From: Candidatus Rokuibacteriota bacterium
Lineage (GTDB): Bacteria; Methylomirabilota; Methylomirabilia; Rokubacteriales; CSP1-6
Length of the DNA: 41,294 nt
NCBI GenBank assembly: GCA_003221635.1
Contig: QHSR01000247.1
Coordinates: 1 to 41,294, forward strand
Direction of reading: 5' to 3'
Part shown: in pieces, positions 10,619 through 20,247 of the stretch
How the letters are laid out: every line of letters starts with the position of its first letter
Position numbering within the stretch: the stretch's first letter is position 1
Program-made: the position numbers and the translations under genes
Notes under the pieces: generated by a model
What the model was told of the DNA's origin: nothing
Database searches by the model: none
What the model saw: only the letters and a program-made list of their open reading frames with translations

Positions 10619-10976
10619 TCAAGAGGCCCTGGTTGCCGAAAAGATAGACGAGGGCGAGGCCGGGCAGGAGGGAGGGGACGAGGATGGGCACGAGCGCCAC
10701 GGTCTTGAAGAGCCCGCGGAGCGGCATGCGGGAGCGCGTGAGCGCGTAGGCGTAGAAGAACGCCGACGGCACGGTGATGACGGTGCTGAGGATCGAGACC
10801 CAGAGGCTGTTGCCGATCGACTGGAACAGGGCCGGCGTCGAGAAGTACCGGACGTAGTTCGCGAGCCCGACGAATTCGTCCTTGGGGCCCTGGACGCTCT
10901 TTCCGAGCATGAGGCCGAGCGGCAGCGCGAGGGCGATGACCAGACAGAGGCCGATGATCCCGATGACGGCGCGCAT
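10421..10976 (-). pseudogene. 2-aminoethylphosphonate-type ABC transporter permease, N-terminal half
   Basis: MRAVIGIIGLCLVIALALPLGLMLGKSVQGP...LVPILVPSLLPGLALVYLFGNQGLLKG...EAATALRASRPRIFWTVTLPGA, then ORF runs into the inverted copy. Confidence 0.8.
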
Positions 10977-11049
10977 GAGCCGGTCGTCGCGGCTCGTCTC
11001 CGGCCGGACGACGGTCGCGGCGACGTCCCGGGAGCGCGTGGCCGCGGCG

Positions 11050-12150
11050 TCAGCGATGGACCGTGCTCCCGGGGTAGATCCGGATCCGCTCTCGCGGCAG
11101 GCGAACCGACAGGGTGCTCTTCTCCGCGATCCCCAGACGGCGGACGAGATCGACCGGAAGATCGGCACGGAGGAGCACACCCTCCAGGGCGTCGCCGGCC
11201 AGGTCGGCGCGGAAGAACGAGCCGAGGAACGCGAGCGCGTCCACCCGCGCCCGCAGGGAGTTCGGCTCACTTCCGGGCCCGGGGGCGTCCTGGACCACGA
11301 TGTCCTCCGGGCGGATCGCCAGCGTCACCTCGGTGCCGGCGGCGAGGCCGTCCGCCTCGCAGGCAAGCTCGACCCGGCCGAGCCGTACCACGCCGTCGTG
11401 CACCACGGTGCCGGCGACGAAGTTCATCAGCCCGATGAAGTCGGCGACGAACGGGGACGCCGGCTCGCGGTAGATCTCGAGCGGTGGGCCGATCTGCTCG
11501 ATCGCCCCGTGGTTCATCACCACGATGCGGTCGGCCATCGTGAGCGCCTCCTCCTGATCGTGCGTGACCATGATCGTGGTCACGCCGAGACGCCGCTGGA
11601 GCTGCTTGATCTCGTGGCGCAGGCGCACGCGCACCTTCGCGTCGAGCGCCGACAGGGGCTCGTCGAGCAGCAGGAGGCCGGGCGAGGTCGCCAGCGCGCG
11701 GGCGAGCGCGACCCGCTGCTGCTGGCCTCCCGAGAGCTGGGCCGGATATTTCCCGCCGTGCTCGCCCAGGCCGATCATGTCGAGCAGCTCGCGCACCCGC
11801 TTCGCCACGTCCGCGCGCTTCGCCCGCGTGTTCTCGAGTCCGTAGGCGACGTTCTTCGCGGCGGTCAGGTTGGGGAAGAGCGCGTAGGACTGGAACACGA
11901 TGCCGAAGTCCCGCTTGGTCGGCGGCAGCGCCGAGATGTCCCGGCCACCTTGCTCGATGCCGCCGCTCGTCTGGATGTCGAGGCCCGCGATCGCGCGGAG
12001 CAGCGTCGTCTTGCCGCAGCCCGAGGGGCCGAGAAAGCAGACGAACTCGCCCTCGGCGATCTCGAGCGAGATGTGATCGAGCGCAGTGAACGCGCCGAAC
12101 TTCTTGGTGAGGTTCCGGATGCGGAGGTAGGGCACGCTGCGCGTCGTCAA
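11050..12150 (-). CDS. ABC transporter ATP-binding protein, 2-aminoethylphosphonate / PotA-like
   Basis: Walker [25 protein letters not shown], Walker [17 protein letters not shown]-like C-terminus. Confidence 0.93.
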   Translation of the reverse strand: MTTRSVPYLRIRNLTKKFGAFTALDHISLEIAEGEFVCFLGPSGCGKTTLLRAIAGLDIQTSGGIEQGGRDISALPPTKRDFGIVFQSYALFPNLTAAKNVAYGLENTRAKRADVAKRVRELLDMIGLGEHGGKYPAQLSGGQQQRVALARALATSPGLLLLDEPLSALDAKVRVRLRHEIKQLQRRLGVTTIMVTHDQEEALTMADRIVVMNHGAIEQIGPPLEIYREPASPFVADFIGLMNFVAGTVVHDGVVRLGRVELACEADGLAAGTEVTLAIRPEDIVVQDAPGPGSEPNSLRARVDALAFLGSFFRADLAGDALEGVLLRADLPVDLVRRLGIAEKSTLSVRLPRERIRIYPGSTVHR

Positions 12151-12189
12151 CCCTCTCCTGGCCTTCTGGAGCCTCCGCGATCTACTGAA

Positions 12190-13179
12190 CTATTTTTTCG
12201 GTTCCGACTTCGCGTTGTAGCGCTCCTGCCATTTGTCCAGGATCGCCTTGCGGTTCTTCGCCGCCCACTCGAAGTCGTTCTTGATCATGTGGTCCAGCAC
12301 GTTCGCGGGCAGATGCTCGACCGGCTGCGACATCTTGGGGATGGCGACGACCGCGTACCCCTCACTGTAGAGCTTCATCGCTTTCTCGCTCACCGACCAG
12401 TCCACCAGCGCCCTGACCGCCTCGACGTTCTTCGTCCCCCTGACGATGGCGGTCGTCTCCATGTCCCAGCCGGATCGCTCGGACGGGAAGACGATGTCGA
12501 TGGGGGCGCCCTGCTTCTTGACGCGGGCGCTGCGGAACTCGAAGGAGATGCCGATCGGGTATTCGCCGGCGCCCGCCATCGTGCAGGGCTTCGAACCGGA
12601 GTGCGTGTAGACGCCCATGTTCTGGTGCAGGGCGTCCATGTATTTCCAGCCCTCCACCTCACCGAATCCCTGCAGCCACGCCGAGACCTGGAGGAACCCG
12701 GTGCCGGAGGACGCGGGGTTCGGCATGACGATCGTGCCCCTGTAGACCGGCTTGGTCAGATCCTTCCACGAGGCGGGTTTGGGCAGGTTCTTCTTCTGGG
12801 CTTCCACCGTGTTGAAGCAGATGACCGCGACGTAGGCATCCATGCCGACCCACGTCGGCGGGTTGTCCCGGTCGCGGAACTGGGGGTCCAGCTTCTCCAG
12901 ACCCTTGGGCGCGTAAGGCATCAGCATTCCCTCGAGCTTGAGGACCATCAGGCTCGTCGCGGACAGGCCCCACACCACGTCCGCCTGCGGATTGGCCTTC
13001 TCGGCGAGAAGCTTGGCGGTGATGACGCCGGTCGAATCGCGCACCCACTTGATCTCGATGTCCGGATGATCCTCGTTGAAGCGGGCGGCGTACTTCTTGA
13101 GGTCGTCGGCCTCGACGGCCGTGTACACGGTCAGCGTCGCCTTCGCGGCCCGGACGGCGGTCGCCGCGAGCCCGATCAC
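12190..13179 (-). CDS. ABC transporter substrate-binding protein, 2-aminoethylphosphonate-type (FbpA-like fold)
   Basis: LTVYTAVEADDLKKYAARFNEDHPDIEIKWVRDSTGVITAKLLAEKANPQADVVWGLSATS; true start may be a non-ATG codon slightly upstream. Confidence 0.87.
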   Translation of the reverse strand: MIGLAATAVRAAKATLTVYTAVEADDLKKYAARFNEDHPDIEIKWVRDSTGVITAKLLAEKANPQADVVWGLSATSLMVLKLEGMLMPYAPKGLEKLDPQFRDRDNPPTWVGMDAYVAVICFNTVEAQKKNLPKPASWKDLTKPVYRGTIVMPNPASSGTGFLQVSAWLQGFGEVEGWKYMDALHQNMGVYTHSGSKPCTMAGAGEYPIGISFEFRSARVKKQGAPIDIVFPSERSGWDMETTAIVRGTKNVEAVRALVDWSVSEKAMKLYSEGYAVVAIPKMSQPVEHLPANVLDHMIKNDFEWAAKNRKAILDKWQERYNAKSEPKK

Positions 13180-13366
13180 CGCCGCGCCGACGACGATGCA
13201 CAGCGGGACGGAGCCGAGCCTGACGAGTGTCGGGCCTGGGGGCCCCAGCCCCCGGGCGGCCCTGCGGCTCGCACTGCGGCCCCGCGACGGCGTGCGGCGC
13301 GCACCGCGTGCGAGGGGCTGATTCTAGCGTAGACGCGCGGCTTTGTCAGGGCGCGCAACGGAATCG

Positions 13367-14107
13367 TCACACCAGACGATCGCGGAGCCGCGAGCTGATC
13401 GCGTCCACCACCATCACCATGACCACCGTCACGAGCAGCACCGTGGACGCCGCCGGGTAGTCGATCATGCGCAGATAGGTCTGCAGGTAGAAGCCGATGC
13501 CGCCGGCGCCGACGAACCCGAGGACGGTGGCCGCGCGGATGTTGGACTCGAGCCGATAGAGCGCATAGGAGAGGAAGAGCGGGAGAATCTGTGGCATCAC
13601 CCCGAAGCGCAGGATCTGCAGCCGCGTGGCGCCGGTGGCCGTGATGGCGTCGACGGGCCCGGGGTCGATGCCCTCGACGGCCTCGGAGTAGAGCTTGGCG
13701 AGCGAGGTCGTCGTGTAGGCGACGACGGCGAGGACGCCGGGAAAGGGGCCGAGCCCGACCGCCGCCACGAAGACCAGGGCGTAGACGAGCGTGTCGACGC
13801 TCCGGAAGAAGTTGAGCACGGCTCGCGCGGGGTAGAAGACGGCGCCGGGCGCCACGTTACGCGCGGAGAGGAAGCCGAGCGGCAGCGCCAGGACCGCGGC
13901 CACGGCGGTGCCGAGCAGCGCGATCTCGACGGTCTTGAGGGCGCCCAGGAGCGCCGCCGGGAGCACGCGCAGGTCGGGTGGCAACATGCGCCGGATGAAG
14001 TCGAGGATCCACGGCACGCCGCGGGCCAGGCGCACCGGGTCGGCGCCGGTGTCCCAGACGAGCCACGCGAGAACGATCAAGGCGACGAAGATCGCGGCGC
14101 GAGTCAT
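13367..14107 (-). CDS. phnE: PhnE-type phosphonate/phosphite ABC transporter permease
   Basis: EIALLGTAVAAVLALPLGFLSARNV...YSEAVEGIDPGPVDAITATGATRLQILRFGVMPQILP; start at ATG 14107 (MTRAAIF). Confidence 0.88.
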   Translation of the reverse strand: MTRAAIFVALIVLAWLVWDTGADPVRLARGVPWILDFIRRMLPPDLRVLPAALLGALKTVEIALLGTAVAAVLALPLGFLSARNVAPGAVFYPARAVLNFFRSVDTLVYALVFVAAVGLGPFPGVLAVVAYTTTSLAKLYSEAVEGIDPGPVDAITATGATRLQILRFGVMPQILPLFLSYALYRLESNIRAATVLGFVGAGGIGFYLQTYLRMIDYPAASTVLLVTVVMVMVVDAISSRLRDRLV

Positions 14108-14151
14108 TGTAGCGGGGTCCGTGAGGCCGGCTTGTACCGAGGGTGGCCTGA

Positions 14152-14225
14152 GAGAGGCGCGACCCGGCTCCGCACGCCCGAACCTCCTGAGAGGCGCGAC
14201 CCGGCTCCGCACGCCCGAACCTCCC
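14152..14225. repeat. Two tandem copies of a 37-bp unit
   Basis: GAGAGGCGCGACCCGGCTCCGCACGCCCGAACCTCC(T/C) at 14152..14188 and 14189..14225, differing only in the last base. Confidence 0.95.
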
Positions 14226-14256
14226 GAAGGGGGCGTTCCCCGGCTTCTTTGTTGCT

Positions 14257-15000
14257 TCATCGGCCGTCCTCGCCGTAGATCGCCTGGACGACGGCCGGCG
14301 TGACCGCCGCGGGCGGCCCGTCGAAGGCGAGGCGCCCCTGACGAAAGCCGACGATGCGGCTCGCGTAGGCCAGCGCCGTCTCGAGCTGGTGCTGGCTCAC
14401 GACCAGCGTGAGCCCCTGCTCGCGATTGATCGTCTTGAGGATGTCCATGATGCTGCTGGTCAGCGCGGGATCGAGGCTCGCGGTGGGCTCGTCGGCCAGG
14501 ATGACCGCGGGCCGCTGGGCCAGGGCGCGCGCGATGGCCACCCGCTGCTGCTCACCGCCCGAGAGAGTGTCGGCGCGGCGGTCGGCGAGATGCGAGAGGC
14601 CGACTTGCGCGAGGCACGCATGCGCCAGCTCGCGGTCGGTGTGCGGAAAGCGCCCGAGCAGGCTCGCGACGGATGGGACGTAGCCGAGTCGCCCGGCCAG
14701 AACGTTCTCCAGCACCGAGGCGCGGCGCACCAGGTTGAACTGCTGAAAGACCATCCCGATCTGTCGGCGGACCTCGCGGAGCTCGGTGGTGTCGGCGCCG
14801 GTGACCGCCCGCCCAGCCACGCGGACCGTGCCGGCGGTCGGCTCGACGAGCCGGTTGAGCGAGCGGAGGAACGTGGTCTTGCCGGCGCCGCTGCGGCCGA
14901 GGATGACGACAAACTCACGCTGACGGACGACGAGGTCGATGCCGTGAAGGGCGACCGTCGCCGGCGGCAGGACGACGCGGAGCCCCGCGACCTCGATCAT
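14257..15000 (-). CDS. phnC: PhnC-type phosphonate ABC transporter ATP-binding protein
   Basis: [25 protein letters not shown]...[17 protein letters not shown]...[33 protein letters not shown]. Confidence 0.9.
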   Translation of the reverse strand: MIEVAGLRVVLPPATVALHGIDLVVRQREFVVILGRSGAGKTTFLRSLNRLVEPTAGTVRVAGRAVTGADTTELREVRRQIGMVFQQFNLVRRASVLENVLAGRLGYVPSVASLLGRFPHTDRELAHACLAQVGLSHLADRRADTLSGGEQQRVAIARALAQRPAVILADEPTASLDPALTSSIMDILKTINREQGLTLVVSQHQLETALAYASRIVGFRQGRLAFDGPPAAVTPAVVQAIYGEDGR

Positions 15001-15020
15001 CCCGGAGGCGGCGGGCGGAC

Positions 15021-15896
15021 TCAGCGGGGTCGGACGCCGAGCAGCTCGATCGCTGCGCGCACCGGGTCGTACTCGCGGTCCTCCGCCGGTGCGAACCCGT
15101 CGATCTCGTAGAGACGCTTGAGCAGCTCGGCATAGGCGGGCCCGCGGATCTGCAGGAGTGCCTCCCGCACCTTCGCGAAGGTCGCCGGGTCCAGCCCCCC
15201 GCGCGCCGCGATCCCCGCCTCTGGGATCGGGGGCGTCTCCGCCACGAAGAGGATGCGCTCGCGCTCCGCCGGGTCGGTGAGGTACTGCTCGCGGGCCATG
15301 TCGAACGAGGCGAGCGCGTCGACGTGGCCGTTGAGGAGCGCGCGCATGCCGGCGTCGTGCGAGCCGGCGAAGACGACCTCGCGGAAGAACGTCTTGGGGT
15401 CGCGGTTCTTCACGAGTCCGCGCTCGATCAGGAGCACCATCGGGTAGATGTAGCCCGAGGAGCTGGCCGGATCGATGAACGCCATCGTCTTGCCCCGCAG
15501 GTCCTCCAGCCTCCTGAGGCCCGAGTCGGTGCGGACGTAGATGCGCGAGGTGAACGAGCTCTTGCCGTGCCAGAGATTCTTGGCGACGATCACGGCCTTC
15601 GCCTCGCGGCTCGCGAGGACATAGCCGCCGGGGTGCACGAACGCCAGATCCGCGGTTCGATTCCGCAGCGCTTCGATCACGGCCGCGTAATCCGAGGCGA
15701 CCGTCACCCGCACGGGGATGCCGGTCAGCCGGACGAGCACCTTGCCGAACTCCTCGCCGGTGGCCAGCAGGTCGGTCGGCTTCTGCGAGGGCGTGAGGAC
15801 CAGGTGCAATCCGTCGGCGCCGACCCCCTCGCGCGGCGTTCCCGCGAGCAGCGCGAGCGTGGACAGCGCGAGCAGCCTGAGAACGCGGGCGATCAT
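15021..15896 (-). CDS. phnD: PhnD-type phosphate/phosphite/phosphonate ABC transporter substrate-binding protein
   Basis: LHLVLTPSQKPTDLLATGEEFGKVLVRLTGIPVRVTVASDYAAVIEALRNRTADLAFVHPGGYVLA. Confidence 0.9.
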   Translation of the reverse strand: MIARVLRLLALSTLALLAGTPREGVGADGLHLVLTPSQKPTDLLATGEEFGKVLVRLTGIPVRVTVASDYAAVIEALRNRTADLAFVHPGGYVLASREAKAVIVAKNLWHGKSSFTSRIYVRTDSGLRRLEDLRGKTMAFIDPASSSGYIYPMVLLIERGLVKNRDPKTFFREVVFAGSHDAGMRALLNGHVDALASFDMAREQYLTDPAERERILFVAETPPIPEAGIAARGGLDPATFAKVREALLQIRGPAYAELLKRLYEIDGFAPAEDREYDPVRAAIELLGVRPR

Positions 15897-15927
15897 CGGC
15901 GGTGAGTGTACCATCGAGGCACACGCC

Positions 15928-16635
15928 ATGAGCGCCCTCCGCCCCTGGTTCCTCTGGCTGCTGCTCCTCGTCGCCGCGGGCGCGGGCGGCGTCTACCTGG
16001 CGGACCGGATGGTGCTGGCGCCGGGACGGGCGCTCCAGCGCCAGCTGGCGGAGCGCGACGCTCAGATCCGCGCCCTGACCGAGCGGAACCAGGCCCTCGA
16101 GGCCGCCGTTCGGCTCCTCCGGCACACGGAGCGGCGCGCCCGGATCGTGGTGCTGGACCAGGGGCCCGGCCCCGAGGGGCACGTCCGGACGCGCGTGCGG
16201 TTCACCGAGCTCGACGCCCAGGGCGACACCGTCGGCGAGCCCCGGGAGCTCTCGCTCGACGGCGACGAGATCTACATCGACGCGCTCGTCATCAAGTTCG
16301 AGGACACGTCCGTGATCGCCAGCGACGCCCTCAAGGGCAAGGCGCTGCTGCTGTTCCGGCGGATCTTCACCGACCGCCGCCGGCCCGCGGACGGAGACGT
16401 CCTGGACCGGGAGGGACAGATGCCGCAGAGCTACGCCGCGGAGCGCGCGCCGACGGTGTTCGAGCGGGAGCTTTGGGCGCGATTCTGGGAGCTGGCCAAC
16501 GATCCCGAGGAGGCCCGGCGGCGCGGCGTCCGGGCCCTGCACGGCGAGGCGGTCTCGACCCGGCTCCGGAAGGACCGCATCTACACCATCACGCTCCGCT
16601 CGACGGGCGAGCTGACGATCCGGCCGGGCCCGTAG
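15928..16635 (+). CDS. Membrane-anchored coiled-coil protein of unknown function
   Basis: One N-terminal TM helix (PWFLWLLLLVAAGAGGVYLA), heptad-like segment LQRQLAERDAQIRALTERNQALEAAVRLL, then a soluble domain. Confidence 0.75.
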   Translation: MSALRPWFLWLLLLVAAGAGGVYLADRMVLAPGRALQRQLAERDAQIRALTERNQALEAAVRLLRHTERRARIVVLDQGPGPEGHVRTRVRFTELDAQGDTVGEPRELSLDGDEIYIDALVIKFEDTSVIASDALKGKALLLFRRIFTDRRRPADGDVLDREGQMPQSYAAERAPTVFERELWARFWELANDPEEARRRGVRALHGEAVSTRLRKDRIYTITLRSTGELTIRPGP

Positions 16636-16738
16636 CCGCGTTGACAAGCTCGCGGGGCGTGTGATTATGTCTCTCCACCGTCGACGCCCCGACCGCCGGA
16701 GTCTGGTGCGCCAGGGAGTCCCCTCACGGGAGGAGCCC

Positions 16739-18331
16739 ATGCATCGCGTACGACACCTCGCCGTCGCGTGTTCGCTGGTGTCCACCGCGCTGTTCGCGAG
16801 TGCGGCGCCCGGGCCCGTGCTGGCGCAGACCACGGTCCGCGCCGTCATGCATTCGGATCTGAAGATCGTGGATCCGATCTGGACCACGGCCTACATCACG
16901 CGGAACCACGGCTACATGGTCTACGACACGCTGTTCGCCACCGACGCCAAGGGCGAGATCCGCCCGCAGATGGTGGACAAGTACGACGTCAGCGCCGACA
17001 AGCTCACGTACACGCTCACCCTGCGCGACGGCCTCCTCTGGCACGACGGGGCGCCCGTGACCGCCGAGGACTGCGTCGCCTCGATCAAGCGCTGGGCCGC
17101 GAAGGACTCGATGGGACAGAAGCTCATGACCTTCGTCGGCGACCTCGTCGTCGTCAACCCGAAGACGTTCCGCATCGTCCTCAAGGAGCCGACGGGCCTG
17201 GTGCTGTCGGCGCTCGGCAAACCCAGCTCGAACGTCCCGTTCATGATGCCCAAGCGGGTGGCCGAGACGGATGCGAGCACCCAGATCTCCGACTCCACTG
17301 GCTCGGGGCCCTTCGTCTTCAGGAAGGACGAGTGGAAGCCGGGCGATAAAGCGGTCTACGTGAAGTTCGACAAGTACAAGCCGCGGCTGGAGCCGGCCTC
17401 CGGGCTGGCCGGCGGCAAGGTCGTCAAGGTCGACCGCGTCGAGTGGCGCGCCATGGCCGACCACCAGACTGCCATCAACGCGCTGCTCGCCGGCGAGCTC
17501 GACTACCTCGAGGCGCCCCCGCACGACCTCCTGCCCGTGCTCAAGAAGGACGCGAACGTCAGGCTCGTCGACTACAATCCGCTTGGCAATCAGTACACGT
17601 TCCGCTTCAACGTCCTCCACAAGCCCTTCGACAATGCCAAGATCCGGCAGGCGGTGTTCTACGCGTTCAACCAGAAGGACTTCCTCGAAGCGGTCATCGG
17701 CGACGCCAACTATTACAAGGTCTGCAAGTCCCTGTTCCCGTGCGGATCGCCGTTCGAGTCCACGAAGGGGATGGATGGCCTCCTCGAGTCGAATGTCGAG
17801 AAGGCCAAGGCGCTCCTCAAGGACGGCGGCTACGACGGCACGCCGGTCGTGCTCATGCACTCGACGGACCTCGTCGTGCTCGCCAATCTGGCTCCCGTCG
17901 CCAAGTCGCTCCTGGAGAAGGCGGGCTTCAAGGTCGATATGCAGTCCATGGACTGGCAGACCCTGGTCGCCCGTCGGGCCAAGAAGGAGCCGCCGTCGCA
18001 GGGCGGATGGAACGCGTTCCTGACCGCGTGGGTGGCCGCCGACATTTTGAACCCGGTGATGACGGGGTTCCTCAACGCGAGCTGCGACAAGGCCATGTTC
18101 GGCTGGCCGTGCGACGCCGAGATGGAGAAGCTGCGCGATCAGTTCGCGCGGGAGACGAGCCCGTCCCGGCAAAAGGCGATCGCCGAAGCGGTGCAGGTGC
18201 GCCTCACGCAGTATCCGACGCACATCCATCTGGGTCAGTGGTATCAGCCGATCGCGGTCCGCAAAAACGTCGACGGGATCATGACGGCGCCCGTGCCCGT
18301 GTTCTGGAACGTCGAGAAGAAGGGGCGCTGA
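16739..18331 (+). CDS. ABC transporter substrate-binding protein, family 5 (peptide/opine/nickel type)
   Basis: Signal peptide; YMVYDTLFATDAKGEIRPQMVDKYDVSADKLTYTLTLRDGLLWHDGAPVTAEDCVASIKRW. Confidence 0.94.
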   Translation: MHRVRHLAVACSLVSTALFASAAPGPVLAQTTVRAVMHSDLKIVDPIWTTAYITRNHGYMVYDTLFATDAKGEIRPQMVDKYDVSADKLTYTLTLRDGLLWHDGAPVTAEDCVASIKRWAAKDSMGQKLMTFVGDLVVVNPKTFRIVLKEPTGLVLSALGKPSSNVPFMMPKRVAETDASTQISDSTGSGPFVFRKDEWKPGDKAVYVKFDKYKPRLEPASGLAGGKVVKVDRVEWRAMADHQTAINALLAGELDYLEAPPHDLLPVLKKDANVRLVDYNPLGNQYTFRFNVLHKPFDNAKIRQAVFYAFNQKDFLEAVIGDANYYKVCKSLFPCGSPFESTKGMDGLLESNVEKAKALLKDGGYDGTPVVLMHSTDLVVLANLAPVAKSLLEKAGFKVDMQSMDWQTLVARRAKKEPPSQGGWNAFLTAWVAADILNPVMTGFLNASCDKAMFGWPCDAEMEKLRDQFARETSPSRQKAIAEAVQVRLTQYPTHIHLGQWYQPIAVRKNVDGIMTAPVPVFWNVEKKGR

Positions 18332-18334
18332 GCC

Positions 18335-19276
18335 GTCCTCGGCTACATCGCCCGACGCCTCCTGGCCACGGTCCCCGTCATGGGGGTCGTGGCGGTCGTC
18401 GTGTTCCTGCTGCTGCGGCTCACCGCGGGGGATCCGGCCGCGATCATCGCGGGTGACAACGCGACGACGCAGCAGGTCGCGGAGATCCGGGTCCGGCTCG
18501 GCCTGGATCGCCCGATCGCCCAGCAGTTCGCCATCTGGCTCGGCAACGTCCTCCGCGGCGACTTCGGCGAGTCATTCTTCTTCAAGAAAAAGGTCGCCGA
18601 CTTGATCCTCGAGCGGCTCGAGCCCACCCTGGCGCTCTCGGTCTGCACGGTCGTCCTGGCGGTGGTGGTGGCGGTGCCGCTCGGCGTGATCGCGGCCTAC
18701 CGGCGCGCCACCTGGATCGACCGCGGGGTGATGGCGCTCTCGGTGCTCGGGTTCTCGGTGCCGGTCTTCGTGACCGGCTACGCGCTCGTCTATCTGTTCG
18801 CGATCCAGCTCGCCTGGCTCCCGGTGCAGGGCTATCAGCGGCTCCACGAAGGGCTCGGCGGATTCGTCACGCACCTGATCCTGCCGAGCCTCACACTCGC
18901 GGCGATCTACGTGGCGCTCATCGCGCGGATCACGCGCGCGAGCATGCTCGAGGTGCTGGACGCCGACCACGTCAGGACGGCGCGGGCGAAGGGTCTCGCC
19001 GAGATGCCCGTGCTGCTCCGGCACGTCCTGCGCAACGCCGCCGTGCCCATCGTGACCGTCATCGGGCTCGGCGTCGCGCTGCTCATCGGCGGCGTCGTCG
19101 TCACCGAGTCCGTCTACAGCATCCCCGGGCTCGGGCGCCTCACCGTGGACGCGGTGCTGGCGCGCGACTTTCCCACGGTCCAGGCCGTGATCTTGTTGTT
19201 CTCCCTGGTCTACGTGCTGATCAACCTTGTCGTGGACCTGACCTACACTGTGCTCGATCCGAGAATCCGCTATTGA
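18335..19276 (+). CDS. DppB-type ABC transporter permease (start codon unclear; first ATG at 18380)
   Basis: LGYIARRLLATVPVMGVVAVVVFLLLRLTAGDPA...IPGLGRLTVDAVLARDFPTVQAVILLFSLVYVLINLVVDLTYTVLDPRIRY. Confidence 0.9.
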   Translation, partial: VLGYIARRLLATVPVMGVVAVVVFLLLRLTAGDPAAIIAGDNATTQQVAEIRVRLGLDRPIAQQFAIWLGNVLRGDFGESFFFKKKVADLILERLEPTLALSVCTVVLAVVVAVPLGVIAAYRRATWIDRGVMALSVLGFSVPVFVTGYALVYLFAIQLAWLPVQGYQRLHEGLGGFVTHLILPSLTLAAIYVALIARITRASMLEVLDADHVRTARAKGLAEMPVLLRHVLRNAAVPIVTVIGLGVALLIGGVVVTESVYSIPGLGRLTVDAVLARDFPTVQAVILLFSLVYVLINLVVDLTYTVLDPRIRY

Positions 19277-20205
19277 AGGCGGTGGCCGATCGCGCGCTGG
19301 CGATCGACTTCGGAGCCGAGGCGGCGGTCCGCGTGGGCGGCGCGCGCGGGCTGGCGCGCCACCCGAGCGTAGCGCTCGGGGCCGCGATCCTGGCCCTGGT
19401 CGTCGCCATCGGGCTCCTGGCCCCGTGGCTCGGCACCAGGGACCCCGGGCAGATCGACCCGGTCTTCCGCAACCGGCGGCCCGGCGCCGAGCGGGTCGTC
19501 AGGAACGCCGACGGAAGCGAGGCGAAGCGCACGTACTGGATGGGCACCGACAGCCTGGGGCGCGACGTGTACAGCCGCGTCCTCTACGGTGCGCGCGTGT
19601 CGCTCGTCGTCGGCGTGACCGTCGCGCTGATCAGCGCAACGGTCGGGCTCGCGATCGGCCTCCTGGCCGGCTACCTCCGATGGCTCGACGCCATCGTCAT
19701 GCGTGTGATGGACGGGCTCATGTCGATCCCGGCCATTCTTCTCGCCATCGGGCTCGTCTCGCTGTCGCGGGCCGGCCTCCGCACGGTCGTGCTGGCCATC
19801 GTCATCCCAGAGGTCCCGCGGGTCGTCCGGCTCGTCAGGTCGGTGGTGCTGTCCCTCCGGGAGGAGCCGTATGTCGAGGCGGCGGTGGCGCTCGGCGCCC
19901 GGACACCGGTGCTGCTGATGCGTCACGTGCTGCCGAACACCCTGGCGCCGCTGATCGTGCAGGCCACGTTCGTCTGCGCCTCCGCGATCCTGGTCGAGGC
20001 GATCCTCTCCTTCCTCGGCGTCGGCATCCCGCCCGAGACACCGACCTGGGGCAACATCATGGCCGAAGGCCGCGCGCTCTTCCGGGTCTTCCCCCACAAC
20101 ATTCTCTTCCCGGGCGTCTTCCTGGCGGCGACCGTGCTGGCCGTCAACATGCTCGGCGACGGGCTGCGCGACATGCTCGATCCGCGCATCCGCAAGCGGC
20201 TCTGA
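19273..20205 (+). CDS. DppC-type ABC transporter permease
   Basis: HPSVALGAAILALVVAIGLLAPWL...GTDSLGRDVYSRVLYGARVSLVVGV...LSFLGVGIPPETPTWGNIMAEGR. Confidence 0.93.
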   Translation: MKAVADRALAIDFGAEAAVRVGGARGLARHPSVALGAAILALVVAIGLLAPWLGTRDPGQIDPVFRNRRPGAERVVRNADGSEAKRTYWMGTDSLGRDVYSRVLYGARVSLVVGVTVALISATVGLAIGLLAGYLRWLDAIVMRVMDGLMSIPAILLAIGLVSLSRAGLRTVVLAIVIPEVPRVVRLVRSVVLSLREEPYVEAAVALGARTPVLLMRHVLPNTLAPLIVQATFVCASAILVEAILSFLGVGIPPETPTWGNIMAEGRALFRVFPHNILFPGVFLAATVLAVNMLGDGLRDMLDPRIRKRL

Positions 20206-20247
20206 TGCGTCTGCGCCCGGATCCGAGATGACCCGGACCGAGGTGCG

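Noticed and set aside
10882-13332. 816-aa plus-strand ORF
   Set aside because: Antisense shadow of the ABC ATPase and binding-protein genes; low-complexity Arg/Asp/His/Val composition typical of antisense high-GC frames.
14257-16887. 876-aa minus-strand ORF
   Set aside because: Only the C-terminal third is PhnC in its real frame; the rest is a stop-free shadow of phnD and the plus-strand gene at 15928. High GC makes such long empty frames common.
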